Positions 30,544 through 40,800 of a stretch of 64,000 nt of DNA are shown here, piece by piece; within the stretch, counting starts at the first letter, position 1, and each line of letters begins with the position of its first letter. Both the position numbers and the translations under genes were made by a program. This stretch comes from Mycolicibacter kumamotonensis (GTDB lineage: Bacteria > Actinomycetota > Actinomycetes > Mycobacteriales > Mycobacteriaceae), in assembly GCF_002086285.1 (NCBI RefSeq), contig NZ_MVHU01000013.1, positions 48,292 through 112,291 of the forward strand. The letters are read 5' to 3'. Below the pieces are notes generated by a model. That model saw only the letters and a program-made list of their open reading frames with translations, ran no database searches and was not told where the DNA came from.

Positions 30544-32703
30544 GTGGACTCGGCACCGTCGACGATCACCAGCACGAGCGATGAGCGACGGCGTCGGCGA
30601 TTGCTGTCCCGGATGAGCATTCAGACCAAGCTGATGCTCATCTTGCTGCTGACCAGCATCGCGTCGGTCGCGGTGGTGGGATTCGTCGAGTTCCAGTACG
30701 GCGCAGCCGAACTGCAGCGCACAGCGACCAGCAAATTGGTGCAGGCCCGCGAGGCGCAGCGCCGGGCGGTGACCAGTTTGTTCACCGAGATGACGAACTC
30801 GCTGATCGTTCTCAGCGGCGGAGCGACCGCGGCCGATGCGCTCAAGGCGTTCAGTACCGCATTCTCCGAATTAAGCAGTGCCACAGTTACTCCCGACCAG
30901 CAACGGGCTATCGTGGCCTACTACCGGGATCAGTTCGTCGGCGCCTTGCGGGAACGGACCGGAGAAGAGGCCGACATCGCCGCGCTGATGCCGACATCGA
31001 CCGCGCAACGCTACCTTCAGGCCAACTACACGGTGGGCTTCGCCGACGACTCGGCGAAGCCGCGCGACGCCGGCGACGGCAGTGCCTGGTCGGCGGCGAA
31101 CGCCGTGTTCGACGGCTTCTTCGCCGAGATCGTCAAGCGCTACGAGTATCAAGACGCGTTGTTGTTGGACACCCGGGGCAACGTGGTCTACAGCGTGAAC
31201 AAGGGTGTGGATCTGGGCACCAACGTGTTGACCGGCCCCTACCGCGAATCGGTGCTGCGCGACGCGTACCGCAAAGCGTTGGCGTCCAATGCGGTCAACT
31301 TCGTGTGGATCACCGACTATCAGCCGTATCAGCCCTATCTGGATGCGCCCACCGCCTGGCTGGTGTCGCCGGTCGGCAACAAGGGCACGGTCGAGGGCGT
31401 GTTGGCGCTGCCGCTGCCCAGCGCCAAGGTCAACCGGATCATGACCGCCAATCGCAACTGGAAGGCGGCCGGGCTGGGGCGCACCACCGAGACCTACCTC
31501 GCCGGGCCGGACGAGCTGATGCGCTCGGACTCGCGACTGTTCCTGGAGGACCCCGAGGAATACCGCCACCAAGCGGTGGCCGCCGGGACCGCGGAGGCGA
31601 CGGTGGAAAAAGCGTTGAAGCTGGGAACCACCACCCTGGTGCAACCGGTCGGTTCGCCGGGCCTGCGTGCCGCGCAACGCGGCCAAACCGGCACGCTGAA
31701 TACCGGATACGACTATCTGGGCAAGCGCGAACTAGTGGCGTATACGCCGCTGACCATACCCAACTCGGACCTGCAATGGTCGCTGCTGGCGACCCGGGAC
31801 TACTCCGACGCCTACGCCGGGGTCACCTCGTTCAGCAAGCGGGTGGTGCTGGCCACCACCGGGGTCATCTTCGCCATCTGTGTGCTGGCGATGCTGCTGG
31901 CCCGGCTGTTCCTGCGACCGATCCGGCGGCTGCAGTACGCCGCCCAGCGGATCAGTGCCGGCGATTACAGCGCCGCGATCTCGACCCGGACGGACGATGA
32001 GATCGGCGATCTCACCATGGCATTCAACGACATGAGCCGCAGCCTGCGGACGAAGGAGGCGTTGCTCGACGAGCAGCGAAAGCAGAACGACGAACTGCTG
32101 CTGTCCCTGATGCCCGAATCGGTAGTGCAGCGTTACCGCGGGGGCGAACAAGCCATCGCGCAGGAACATCACAACGTCAGCGTGGTCTACGCCGAACTGC
32201 ACGGGATCGACGAATTATCCTCCGAGGTCTCGGCGAACGAACTGGTCACGCTGGTGGACGACTTGGTCAGGCAATTCGACGCGGCGGCCGAAGTCGTTGG
32301 CGTCGAACGGATCCGCACCATGTACAACGGCTATCTCGCCGGCTGCGGCCTGACCACCCCACGGTTGGACGGGGTGCACCGGATCGTCGAGTTCGCGTGC
32401 GAGATGCAGCGCATCGTCGATCGGTTCGACGCCAAAACCGGTCACCGGCTGAGCCTGTGGGCCGGCGTCAACACCGGGCAGGTCGTCAGCGGTCTGGTGG
32501 GCCGGTCCGGCGTCACCTACGACCTGTGGGGCTCGGCGGTCAACCTCACCTATGAATTACGCAGGGCCACATCGGAACCCGGAATCTACGTCACCGCCGT
32601 GGTGCGCGACATGCTCGGTGACAGCGAGGAGTTCGTCCCGGCGGGCACGGTGACGATCGCGGGAGCCGAGGAGCAGACCTGGCGATTGTCGGAGAAGCCG
32701 TGA
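30544..32703 (+). CDS. Receptor-type adenylate/guanylate cyclase-like membrane protein with altered active site
   Basis: This is the counterpart of Rv2435c. The 719-residue product has TM1 (about 30-50), a large extracytoplasmic sensor region (51-433), TM2 (434-457), a HAMP linker (458-510, RPIRRLQYAAQRISAGDYS) and a class III cyclase fold (545-715, WAGVNTGQVVSGLVG, TYDLWGSAVNL). Several catalytic positions are changed. The first metal Asp is Glu551 (VVYAELHG), the second is Asn595 (RTMYNGYLAG), the purine-specificity Lys is Arg591, and the position four after Asn667 that should be the transition-state Arg is Glu671. Asp660 of YDLWG remains. It may be weakly active or a pure sensor. The GTG start is at 30544; the stop overlaps the channel gene (GTGA). 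Confidence 0.85.
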   Translation: MDSAPSTITSTSDERRRRRLLSRMSIQTKLMLILLLTSIASVAVVGFVEFQYGAAELQRTATSKLVQAREAQRRAVTSLFTEMTNSLIVLSGGATAADALKAFSTAFSELSSATVTPDQQRAIVAYYRDQFVGALRERTGEEADIAALMPTSTAQRYLQANYTVGFADDSAKPRDAGDGSAWSAANAVFDGFFAEIVKRYEYQDALLLDTRGNVVYSVNKGVDLGTNVLTGPYRESVLRDAYRKALASNAVNFVWITDYQPYQPYLDAPTAWLVSPVGNKGTVEGVLALPLPSAKVNRIMTANRNWKAAGLGRTTETYLAGPDELMRSDSRLFLEDPEEYRHQAVAAGTAEATVEKALKLGTTTLVQPVGSPGLRAAQRGQTGTLNTGYDYLGKRELVAYTPLTIPNSDLQWSLLATRDYSDAYAGVTSFSKRVVLATTGVIFAICVLAMLLARLFLRPIRRLQYAAQRISAGDYSAAISTRTDDEIGDLTMAFNDMSRSLRTKEALLDEQRKQNDELLLSLMPESVVQRYRGGEQAIAQEHHNVSVVYAELHGIDELSSEVSANELVTLVDDLVRQFDAAAEVVGVERIRTMYNGYLAGCGLTTPRLDGVHRIVEFACEMQRIVDRFDAKTGHRLSLWAGVNTGQVVSGLVGRSGVTYDLWGSAVNLTYELRRATSEPGIYVTAVVRDMLGDSEEFVPAGTVTIAGAEEQTWRLSEKP

Positions 32704-34112
32704 GCATCCTGGGGCCCTGGTTCTACTGGGCGGTCGGGGTGGCGATCGGGCTGCCCGCAAGCCTAATCCTGCTCACCGAATGGCATGTGGCGCTGACGCG
32801 CCGGGGCAGCTACCTGGCCCGACCGGTGGCGCTGGTCCGCAACTATCTGGTGCCGCTGGGGGCGCTGCTGGCACTGCTGGTGCCGGTGGCCGAAGTGTCC
32901 GACCGGGACCCGATGGTGCGGGTCGTCTATACCGCGTTCGGCTTCATGCTGCTGGTGCTGTTGCTGTCCGGGCTCAACGTCACCTTCTTCCAAAGCGCCC
33001 CGAAAGAATCCTGGCGAGGCCGGATCCCGACCATCTTCATCGACGTCGCACGATTCCTGCTGATCGGTGCCGGTCTGGCGCTGATCCTGTCCTACGTCTG
33101 GGGCGCCAAGATCGGCGGGCTGTTCACGGCGCTGGGTGTGACGTCGGTCGTCATCGGCTTGATGCTGCAGAATTCGGTCGGTCAGATCGTCTCGGGTCTG
33201 TTCATGCTGTTCGAGCAGCCGTTCCGGATCGGCGACTGGCTGGTCACCCCCGCCGCGCGCGGCCGGGTCGTCGAGGTGAACTGGCGTGCGGTGCACATCA
33301 GCACCGCCAGCGGGCTGCAGGTGACACCGAACTCGGTGCTGGCCGGAACCTCGTTCACCAACATCAGCCGATCCGGCGGCGTGCACCGGGTAGCGGTCAC
33401 GACGACGTTCGCCGTCGGCGACCCGCCGGACCGGGTCTGTGCGCTGCTGTCGCGGGTCGCCACGGCTCTGCCGATGCGAACCACCGGGGAGATGCCCGCT
33501 GCGGTGGCGCTGGGCGGCGGCGAATACCGGACCACGATCGCGCTCGACAGCCCGGGCGAGGACGGTGCGGCGCAGGCCACCTTCCTGCGGTGGCTCTGGT
33601 ACGCCGCCCGGCGCGAAGGCCTGCATCTCGATGACTGCGACGACGAGTTCTCCACCGCCGAGCGGGTGGCCGCGGCGCTGCGGACGGTGGTGGCACCCGC
33701 GTTGCGGCTCACCGACGAGGATCAGCAGGCCCTGGCGCCCTACGCCACCGTGGTGCGCTACGGCAGCGACGAAACACTCGAACAGGCGGGCCATGTGCCG
33801 ACCGCGATGACCTTCCTGACCGAAGGCAGTGTCCGGATCACCTGCGCGGATCCGGCCGTACCGGACGCGACGCTGCGGCACGGCGCCTTTCTCGGCGTCA
33901 CCACGCTGACCCGGCAGGCCAGCCAGTTCGACGCCTACGCGCTGGAGGAAGTGACCGCGGTGGTGATCGAGCGTGAACACATCGAAGAACTGGTGATGGC
34001 CAAGCCGCTGCTGCTGCAGGAGTTGGGGCGGATCATCGACCAGCGCCGCCGGACGTCCTCGGTCGGGGCAGTTTCGTCGGATTCGGCGTTCGCCGATACC
34101 CTGGGACAATGA
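32700..34112 (+). CDS. MscS-type mechanosensitive channel with C-terminal cNMP-binding-like domain
   Basis: The 470-residue product (Rv2434c-like) has hydrophobic helices near 6-27, 45-65, 75-97 and 112-133. The pore-lining TM3 and MscS signature lie at 139-182 ([31 protein letters not shown]), followed by the beta domain ([24 protein letters not shown]). A C-terminal domain from about 337 resembles a cyclic-nucleotide-binding fold ([33 protein letters not shown]), but the phosphate-binding GE...RxA cassette is not intact. The layout is that of bacterial cyclic-nucleotide-gated (bCNG) channels. Four-base overlaps join it to the cyclase upstream and proA downstream. Confidence 0.88.
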   Translation: MSILGPWFYWAVGVAIGLPASLILLTEWHVALTRRGSYLARPVALVRNYLVPLGALLALLVPVAEVSDRDPMVRVVYTAFGFMLLVLLLSGLNVTFFQSAPKESWRGRIPTIFIDVARFLLIGAGLALILSYVWGAKIGGLFTALGVTSVVIGLMLQNSVGQIVSGLFMLFEQPFRIGDWLVTPAARGRVVEVNWRAVHISTASGLQVTPNSVLAGTSFTNISRSGGVHRVAVTTTFAVGDPPDRVCALLSRVATALPMRTTGEMPAAVALGGGEYRTTIALDSPGEDGAAQATFLRWLWYAARREGLHLDDCDDEFSTAERVAAALRTVVAPALRLTDEDQQALAPYATVVRYGSDETLEQAGHVPTAMTFLTEGSVRITCADPAVPDATLRHGAFLGVTTLTRQASQFDAYALEEVTAVVIEREHIEELVMAKPLLLQELGRIIDQRRRTSSVGAVSSDSAFADTLGQ

Positions 34113-35362
34113 GCGTCCCCGTGCTTCCCGACCTGCGCCAAGAGGTCCACGACGCCGCCCGCCGGGCCCGGGTCGCTTCCCGGGCGCTGGCGTCGTTGTC
34201 GACCGCGGCCAAGAACACTGCGCTGAACGCCGCCGCCGACGCGTTGCTGGCCCACTCGGACGACATCCTGGCCGCCAACGCCGAGGACCTGGCCGCCGCC
34301 AAGGCCGCCGGAACCCCGGAGGCCATGCTGGACCGGCTCGCGCTGAACGCCCAGCGTGTCGAGGGCATCGCCGCCGGACTGCGCCAGGTCGCCGGGCTGG
34401 CGGACCCGGTCGGGGAGGTGCTGCGCGGCTACACCCTGCCCAACGGGCTGCAGCTGCGCCAGCAGCGGGTTCCGCTGGGCGTGGTGGGCATGGTCTACGA
34501 GGGCCGGCCCAACGTCACCGTGGACGCGTTCGGGCTGACGTTGAAGTCGGGCAACGCCGCGCTGCTGCGCGGCAGTTCGTCGGCGGCGCACTCCAACCAA
34601 GCCCTGGTCGACGTGCTGCGCGGCGCCCTGAAGGCCCAAGACCTGCCCGCCGACGCGGTGCAGCTGCTGTCGGCTGTCGACCGCGCCACCGTCACCCACC
34701 TGATCCAGGCCCGCGGGCTGGTCGACGTGGTGATCCCACGGGGCGGGGCCGGGCTGATCGACGCCGTGGTGCGCGACGCGCTGGTACCGACCATCGAGAC
34801 CGGTGTCGGCAACTGCCACGTCTACGTCCACGAGGCCGCCGACCTCGCCGTCGCCGAACAGGTGCTGCTGAACTCCAAGACGCGCCGGCCCAGCGTCTGC
34901 AATGCCGCCGAAACCCTGCTGGTCGATCGGGCCATCGCAGAAACCGCCTTGCCACGGCTGGTGGACGCGCTGACCGCTGCCGGGGTCACGGTGCACGGCG
35001 ACGCCGACGCCGCCGCCGCCGAGGACCACCTGCGCCGGGAGTACCTGGCGATGGACATCGCCTTGAGCGTGGTCGACGGCCTCGATGACGCGATCGATCA
35101 CATCAACGAATACGGCACCGGCCACACCGAGGCCATCGTCACCACCAACATGGCCGCCGCGCAGCGGTTCAGCGAGCAGGTCGATGCCGCCGCGGTCATG
35201 GTCAATGCCTCGACGGCGTTCACCGATGGCGAGCAGTTCGGCTTCGGCGCCGAGATCGGCATCTCCACCCAGAAACTGCATGCACGCGGTCCGATGGGCC
35301 TGCCGGAGCTGACGTCGACCAAATGGATCGTGTGGGGTGACGGCCACACCCGTCCCGTCTAA
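34109..35362 (+). CDS. proA: Gamma-glutamyl phosphate reductase
   Basis: ProA reduces glutamyl-5-phosphate to the semialdehyde in proline synthesis. The 417-residue product has the aldehyde-dehydrogenase-like fold with [20 protein letters not shown] (around 124-143), [11 protein letters not shown], and the catalytic Cys264 in [13 protein letters not shown]. It ends with [27 protein letters not shown] (in pieces from residue 372). The ATG overlaps the channel stop (ATGA). In M. tuberculosis the genes oxyR', ahpC, ahpD and a PE/PPE pair separate these two; here they are missing and proA is directly coupled to the channel. Confidence 0.97.
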   Translation: MSVPVLPDLRQEVHDAARRARVASRALASLSTAAKNTALNAAADALLAHSDDILAANAEDLAAAKAAGTPEAMLDRLALNAQRVEGIAAGLRQVAGLADPVGEVLRGYTLPNGLQLRQQRVPLGVVGMVYEGRPNVTVDAFGLTLKSGNAALLRGSSSAAHSNQALVDVLRGALKAQDLPADAVQLLSAVDRATVTHLIQARGLVDVVIPRGGAGLIDAVVRDALVPTIETGVGNCHVYVHEAADLAVAEQVLLNSKTRRPSVCNAAETLLVDRAIAETALPRLVDALTAAGVTVHGDADAAAAEDHLRREYLAMDIALSVVDGLDDAIDHINEYGTGHTEAIVTTNMAAAQRFSEQVDAAAVMVNASTAFTDGEQFGFGAEIGISTQKLHARGPMGLPELTSTKWIVWGDGHTRPV

Positions 35363-35377
35363 GGAGCCGTAACCCGC

Positions 35378-36286
35378 ATGGAAAAACCTGCCGTTCCCGC
35401 CAGCCCCGCTCAGCATTCCTCGCTGTTCGCCGATATCGGCGACGTAGCCCGGCGCCTGGCCGAGACCGGCTACCTGGCCGACACCGCCACCACCACCGCG
35501 GTGTTTCTGGCCGACCGGCTGGGCAAACCCCTGCTGGTGGAGGGGCCGGCCGGGGTCGGCAAGACCGAACTGGCCCGCGCGGTGGCCGCCGCCACCGGTT
35601 CCGGGCTGGTGCGGCTGCAGTGTTACGAGGGTGTCGACGAGGCCCGGGCGCTTTATGAGTGGAACCACGCCAAACAGATCCTGCGTATTCAGTCCGGTAA
35701 CACAGGTGGCCCGGGTGGGGACTGGGACGCCACCAAGATGGACGTGTTCTCCGAGGAGTTCTTGCTGTCGCGCCCGCTGCTGACCGCGATCCGGCGCACC
35801 GATCCCACGGTGCTGTTGGTCGACGAGACCGACAAGGCCGACATCGAGATCGAGGGCCTGCTGCTGGAGGTGTTGAGCGACTTCGCGGTCACCGTCCCGG
35901 AACTGGGCACCATCGCCGCGACCCGGACGCCGTTCACGGTGTTGACCTCCAACGCCACCCGGGAACTGTCCGAGGCCCTCAAGCGCCGCTGCCTGTTCCT
36001 GCACATCGATTTCCCCGACCCGGATTTGGAACGGCGCATCCTGCTCTCCCGGGTGCCGGAGTTGCCCGAACACCTGGCCGCCGAACTCGTGCGCATCATC
36101 GGCGTACTGCGCGGCATGCAGCTCAAGAAGCTGCCGTCGGTGGCCGAGACCATCGACTGGGGTCGAACGCTGCTGGCGCTGGGCATGGACACCATCGACG
36201 ACGCCACCGTGGCCGCCACCCTGGGGGTGGTTCTCAAACACCAATCCGATCAAGTGCGCGCATCCGGGGAATTGCGGCTGAACTGA
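35378..36286 (+). CDS. MoxR-family AAA+ ATPase
   Basis: The 302-residue product (Rv2426c-like) has Walker A GPAGVGKT (56-63), Walker B VLLVDETDKADIE (about 145-157), sensor 1 in VLTSNATRELSEALKRRC and an arginine finger in the same block. MoxR ATPases act as chaperones that activate partner enzymes, usually together with a von Willebrand A protein; that partner follows immediately. It starts 15 bases after proA with GGAGCC upstream. The enzyme it matures here is unknown; no carbon-monoxide dehydrogenase genes are present. Confidence 0.92.
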   Translation: MEKPAVPASPAQHSSLFADIGDVARRLAETGYLADTATTTAVFLADRLGKPLLVEGPAGVGKTELARAVAAATGSGLVRLQCYEGVDEARALYEWNHAKQILRIQSGNTGGPGGDWDATKMDVFSEEFLLSRPLLTAIRRTDPTVLLVDETDKADIEIEGLLLEVLSDFAVTVPELGTIAATRTPFTVLTSNATRELSEALKRRCLFLHIDFPDPDLERRILLSRVPELPEHLAAELVRIIGVLRGMQLKKLPSVAETIDWGRTLLALGMDTIDDATVAATLGVVLKHQSDQVRASGELRLN

Positions 36287-37725
36287 TGGTTCGCCGCGTC
36301 CACCCACTGCAGCCCCTTGCCCCGCACGGAATCCCGGGGCACCTGGTGGAGTTCGTCGAAGCTCTTCGGGGGCAAGGAATTTCGGTGGGCCCGTCCGAGA
36401 CCGTCGACGCCGGGCGGGTGCTGGCCGCGCTCGGGCTGGGTGATCGGGAGGTGCTGCGCGAAGGCTTGGCCTGCGCGGTGCTGCGCCGGCCCGACCATCG
36501 CGACACCTACGACGCCATGTTCGACCTGTGGTTCCCCGCCGCGCTGGGTGGACGCACCGTGGTGGTGTCCGACGATCCGCAGTCGGCCGACGACGTGCCG
36601 CTGCCGGAGGACGCCGAGGACATGCGGGCGATGCTGGTCGACCTGCTGACCGCTAATCCCGATCTCGCCGATACCGATCCGCGGTTGTCGGCGATGATCG
36701 CCGCGATCGTCGGCGCCTACGGGCAGTACCGCTCCAGCCGCGGCCCGTCCTACTCGGCCTACCAGGCGCTCAAGGCGCTGGCGCTCGACGAGCTGGAGGG
36801 CAGACTGCTGGCCGGGCTGCTCGCGCCCTACGGCGACGAGCCCACCCCCACCCAGGAGCAGATCGCCAAAGCGATGGCCGCGCAGCGGATTACGCAGCTG
36901 CGCAAGCTCGTCGACGCCGAAACCAAGCGGCGCACCGCCGAACAGCTGGGCCGCGAGCATGTGCAGATGTACGGCATCCCGCAGCTGAGCGAGAACGTCG
37001 AGTTCCTGCGTGCCTCCGGTGATCAGCTGCGTCAGATGCGCCGGGTGGTGGCGCCGCTGGCCCGCACGCTGGCCACCCGGCTGGCCGCGCGCCGCCGACG
37101 CTCACGTGCGGGCACCATCGACCTGCGCAAGACCCTGCGGAAATCGATGTCCACCGGTGGGGTGCCGATCGACGTGGTGCTGCGCAAGCCGCGTCCCGCC
37201 CGGCCCGAACTGGTGGTGTTGTGTGACGTGTCCGGCTCGGTCGCCGGGTTCAGTCACTTCACGTTGCTACTGGTACATGCTCTGCGGCAACAGTTTTCCA
37301 GGGTCCGTGTCTTCGCGTTCATCGACACCACCGATGAGGTGACGCACCTGTTCGGTCCGGAGGCCGACCTGGCGGTGGCCATCCAGCGGATCACCCGGGA
37401 ATCCGGGGTCTACACCCGCGACGGCCACTCCGACTACGGTCACGCCTTCGGCTCGTTCGTCGAGAAATACCCGAGCGTGGTCTCGCCGCGCAGTGCGCTG
37501 CTGGTGCTCGGCGACGGTCGCACCAACTATCGGGACCCCGGGGCGGACGTGCTGGGCCACCTGGTGACCGCGAGCCGCCATGCGCACTGGCTCAACCCCG
37601 AGCCTCGGCATCTGTGGGGCAGTGGGGATTCCGCGGTGCCGCGATATGAGGATGTCATCGCCATGCACGAGTGCCGGTCGGCCAAGCAACTGGCCGGGGT
37701 CATCGACCAGCTCCTGCCGGTCTGA
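36286..37725 (+). CDS. CoxE-like von Willebrand factor A domain protein
   Basis: The 479-residue product (Rv2425c-like) has a helical N-terminal half (GISVGPSETVDAGRVLAALG, PDHRDTYDAMFDLWFPAALGG in pieces) and a C-terminal VWA domain. The metal-ion-dependent adhesion site is DVSGS (from Asp314, VVLCDVSGSVAG). Further VWA blocks are VFAFIDTTDEVTHLFG and LLVLGDGRTNYRDPG. It is of the CoxE type that works with MoxR ATPases. The start overlaps the MoxR stop by one base (TGATG), so the two are made together. It is the last gene of the run that began with the cyclase. Confidence 0.9.
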   Translation: MVRRVHPLQPLAPHGIPGHLVEFVEALRGQGISVGPSETVDAGRVLAALGLGDREVLREGLACAVLRRPDHRDTYDAMFDLWFPAALGGRTVVVSDDPQSADDVPLPEDAEDMRAMLVDLLTANPDLADTDPRLSAMIAAIVGAYGQYRSSRGPSYSAYQALKALALDELEGRLLAGLLAPYGDEPTPTQEQIAKAMAAQRITQLRKLVDAETKRRTAEQLGREHVQMYGIPQLSENVEFLRASGDQLRQMRRVVAPLARTLATRLAARRRRSRAGTIDLRKTLRKSMSTGGVPIDVVLRKPRPARPELVVLCDVSGSVAGFSHFTLLLVHALRQQFSRVRVFAFIDTTDEVTHLFGPEADLAVAIQRITRESGVYTRDGHSDYGHAFGSFVEKYPSVVSPRSALLVLGDGRTNYRDPGADVLGHLVTASRHAHWLNPEPRHLWGSGDSAVPRYEDVIAMHECRSAKQLAGVIDQLLPV

Positions 37726-37800
37726 ACCCCTTGGCCGGCGGGCCGGACAACCGCGCTCTCTCCCCGGGGACGGGTAAGCAAGCGGGCTTTCTCCGAGAAA

Positions 37801-37822
37801 ATAGAGTAGTCCGTTACTCTAT
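37801..37822. promoter_or_regulatory. Perfect 8-bp inverted repeat upstream of the PGRS gene
   Basis: ATAGAGTA, a 6-base spacer (GTCCGT) and TACTCTAT form a perfect dyad 78 bases before the PGRS start. Its AT-rich arms stand out from the GC-rich surroundings and have the size of a TetR- or GntR-type operator. A second small dyad, CTAAG-GCGT-CTTAG (37848-37861), lies between it and the gene. The intergenic stretch 37726-37899 holds no gene. Confidence 0.5.
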
Positions 37823-37899
37823 GAACCCCCCAGAGCATCGAAATAGCCTAAGGCGTCTTAGCGAGCTTTAAGCATCTCGTTGTCATGGGGAGGTCTGTG

Positions 37900-40800
37900 A
37901 TGTCTGACAGGAACCGCACGGGGAAGCGGAACGCCACATGCAAGGGCAAGGCGCGTCGCGCCAGCCGTGTCGCCGGTGCTGGCGCGGCGGTAAGTGCGTT
38001 CCTGACCTTCGGGATGACGCCATTGGCGCTCACACCGCAGGCCCACGCCGACGACTTCGGTCTGGATGACCTGTTCGACCCCTCATTGTGGGCCCTGCCA
38101 TATGACGGCATCGACTGGGGCTCCTTCGTCGACCCGGTGGCCTGGTCGTCGTTGTTCGACGCCGCGGCGTTCGACGACGTCGCGGCAGGAGCCGCGGCGG
38201 CCGACCCATTCGGGCTGGATGCTGCGTTCAACTCGTTCATGAGTGACGTCAACTCGTGGATCAGCACCAACTGGATCGGCACCGAGTTCGGCGACTGGGT
38301 GGACAACAACCTGATCAACCCGCTGGGTGCGGCATGGGCGTCCGCGGACAGCTGCGGGTTCATCTGCAACGGCGCGGACGGGACGGCCGCGGACCCGGAC
38401 GGCCAGGACGGTGGCTGGCTGTTCGGCAATGGTGGTGACGGCTGGGACAGCACGATGGCCGGTATCGCCGGCGGCAACGGCGGCGACGCCAACTTCTGGG
38501 GCGACGGCGGTAACGGCGGTGACGGCGGTGCTGGCGCGGACGGCGGTGACGGCGGCGCCGGCGGCTCGATCTTCGGCAGCGGTGGCGACGGCGGCAACGG
38601 CGGTGCCGGTATCGCCGGTACCGATGGCGTCAACGGCGTGTGGGGTGTCGCCGGCAGCGGCGGTGTCGATGGCGCCGGCCAAGACGGTGGTGACGGCGGT
38701 AACGGCGGTGCCGGTGGTGCCGGCGGCGCCGCGACCGGGTGGCTGAACTTCCTCGGTGGCCACGCCGGCAACGGCGGCAGCGGCGGTATGGGTGGCTCGG
38801 CCGGCAACGGCGGCGACGGCGCGCTCGCCACCGCCGCTCACATCAACGGCGGTAACGGCGGTGACGGCGGCGAGGTCGGTAAGGGCGGGGCCGGTGGGGC
38901 GGCCGGCGCCGGTGGCGGTGGCAAGGCCGGGACGGCCGGCGCGGACGGAACCGGCGGGGGTAACGGTGGTGATGGTCAGGACGGCTTCAGCCCGACCACT
39001 CCAGGCGCCGCTGGCGGGGCCGGCGGTGACGGCGGTGACGGTGGCTCGAAGGGCAACGGCGGTAGCGGTGGTGCCGGTGGCGACGGTGCAGATGGTGCAG
39101 CAGGGCAGATCGGTGGTGCCGGTGGTGCCGGCGGCGACGGTGGTCTGGGCGGCGCGCTAGCCGGCAATGGCGGCAACGCCGGTGCGGGCGGTCAAGGCGG
39201 CGCCGGCGGTGACGGCATGCAGGGCAACACCGGCACCCAGGGCGTGGCCGGCGTGAACAACGGTGCCGGCGGTAACGGTGGTGCCGGCGGTAACGGCGCC
39301 GATGGTGGTGCCGGTGGTGCCGGCGGCAACGGCGGCCAGGCTCAGGCCGCCGGGTACAGCGACGGCCTCAACGGCGACGGCGGTGACGGCGGTGCCGGCG
39401 GTAATGCCGGCGCGGCCGGCAACGGCGGCGACGGCGCGGCCGGCATCTGGGGTGTCAACGGGCAGTACGGCGACGGGTCGGGCGGTGCGGGTGGTAACGC
39501 CGGCACGCCGGGCACCGTTGCCGGTAGCGGCGGTCAAGGCGGCGCGGCCGGAACCGGCGGCGTCGGCGGCAGTGCCGGTAATGACGGCGCCGACGGCGGC
39601 GTGCCGACACCGGGCTTGGCACACGGTGGTGCCGGTGGTGCGGGCGCCGCCGGCAACGCCGCACATCTCAATGGCGGCCATGGCGGTGACGGCGGCACGG
39701 GTGGGACCTACGGCAACGGCGGCACCGGCGGCGAGGGCGGTGACGGGTTCCAGGGCGTGACCGGTGGGGTCTTCTCCAACGGCAACGGCATGGACGGCGG
39801 TACCGGGGGCACCGGCGGTGACGGCGGTAACGGTGGTCTGGCCGGCACCTTGGCCGGTTCCGGCGGCCACGGCGGTAACGGCGGTGACGGCGGTACCGGC
39901 GGCACCGGCGGGACCGGCGCCAACGGTCAGCCCGGGACCGGCGATGACGGCGGCAACGGCGGCAACGGCGGGATCGGCGGGGCCGGTGGACATGGCGGTG
40001 ATGGCGGCGGCATTCCGGTCACCAATCTCACCGGTGGGCTCGGGATCGGAGGCAACGGCGGCAACGGCGGGAATGCCGGCGCGGGCGGCAACGGTGGGGA
40101 CGGTGCCACCAACGCCACCCCGGGTGGTGACGGCGGCAGCGGCGGTCACGGCGGGGACGCCGGCACGACCGGCGGTGCGGGCGGTATCCACGGTCAGCAC
40201 GGCGGCAGCGATGGCAGCGCTGGCGGAGTCTCGCACGTCGCCGGTAACGGCGGTAACGGCGCGGTGGGCGCAAACAACTCCGGGACCGGTAACACCGCCG
40301 GTGCCGGCGGCGACGGCGGCGACGGCGGTGCCGGGGGCACCCTGGGCCAAAACGGTAACGGCGGCAACGGCGCCAACGGCGGTACCGGTGTCAACGGCGC
40401 CAACGGTGGTGACGGCGGCAACGGCGGCAGCACCGACATCGGCAACGCCGGTGACGGTGGTGACGGCGGCAGCGCCATAGGCCTACCGACACCTGGCGCT
40501 AACGGCGGCAACGGCGGCAACGGCGGTAATGGCGGACACGTCACCACCGCCGGTGACGCCGGCGACGGCGGCGACGGCGGCAACGGCGCCAGCGACAACG
40601 GCGGGGCCACCGGCGGTAATGGCGGTGACGGCGGTGACGGCGGCTACATCGACACCTTCGGGCTGGGCAACGCCGGCAACGGCGGCGCAGGCGGCGGCGG
40701 CGGCGTTGGTGGTGCCCTCGGCGGCCAAGGCGGCGACGGCGGTGACGGCGGCTACAACGACGGGTTCAACCCGGGCAACGCCGGCAACGGTGGTGACGCC

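Noticed and set aside
33935..36307. 790-codon open frame antisense to proA and moxR
   Set aside because: It is a shadow of well-identified genes on the plus strand.
38970..39180. CRISPR-like array in the region of short repeats
   Set aside because: The repeats are degenerate coding triplets of the PGRS protein with no constant spacer structure; no cas genes are present.
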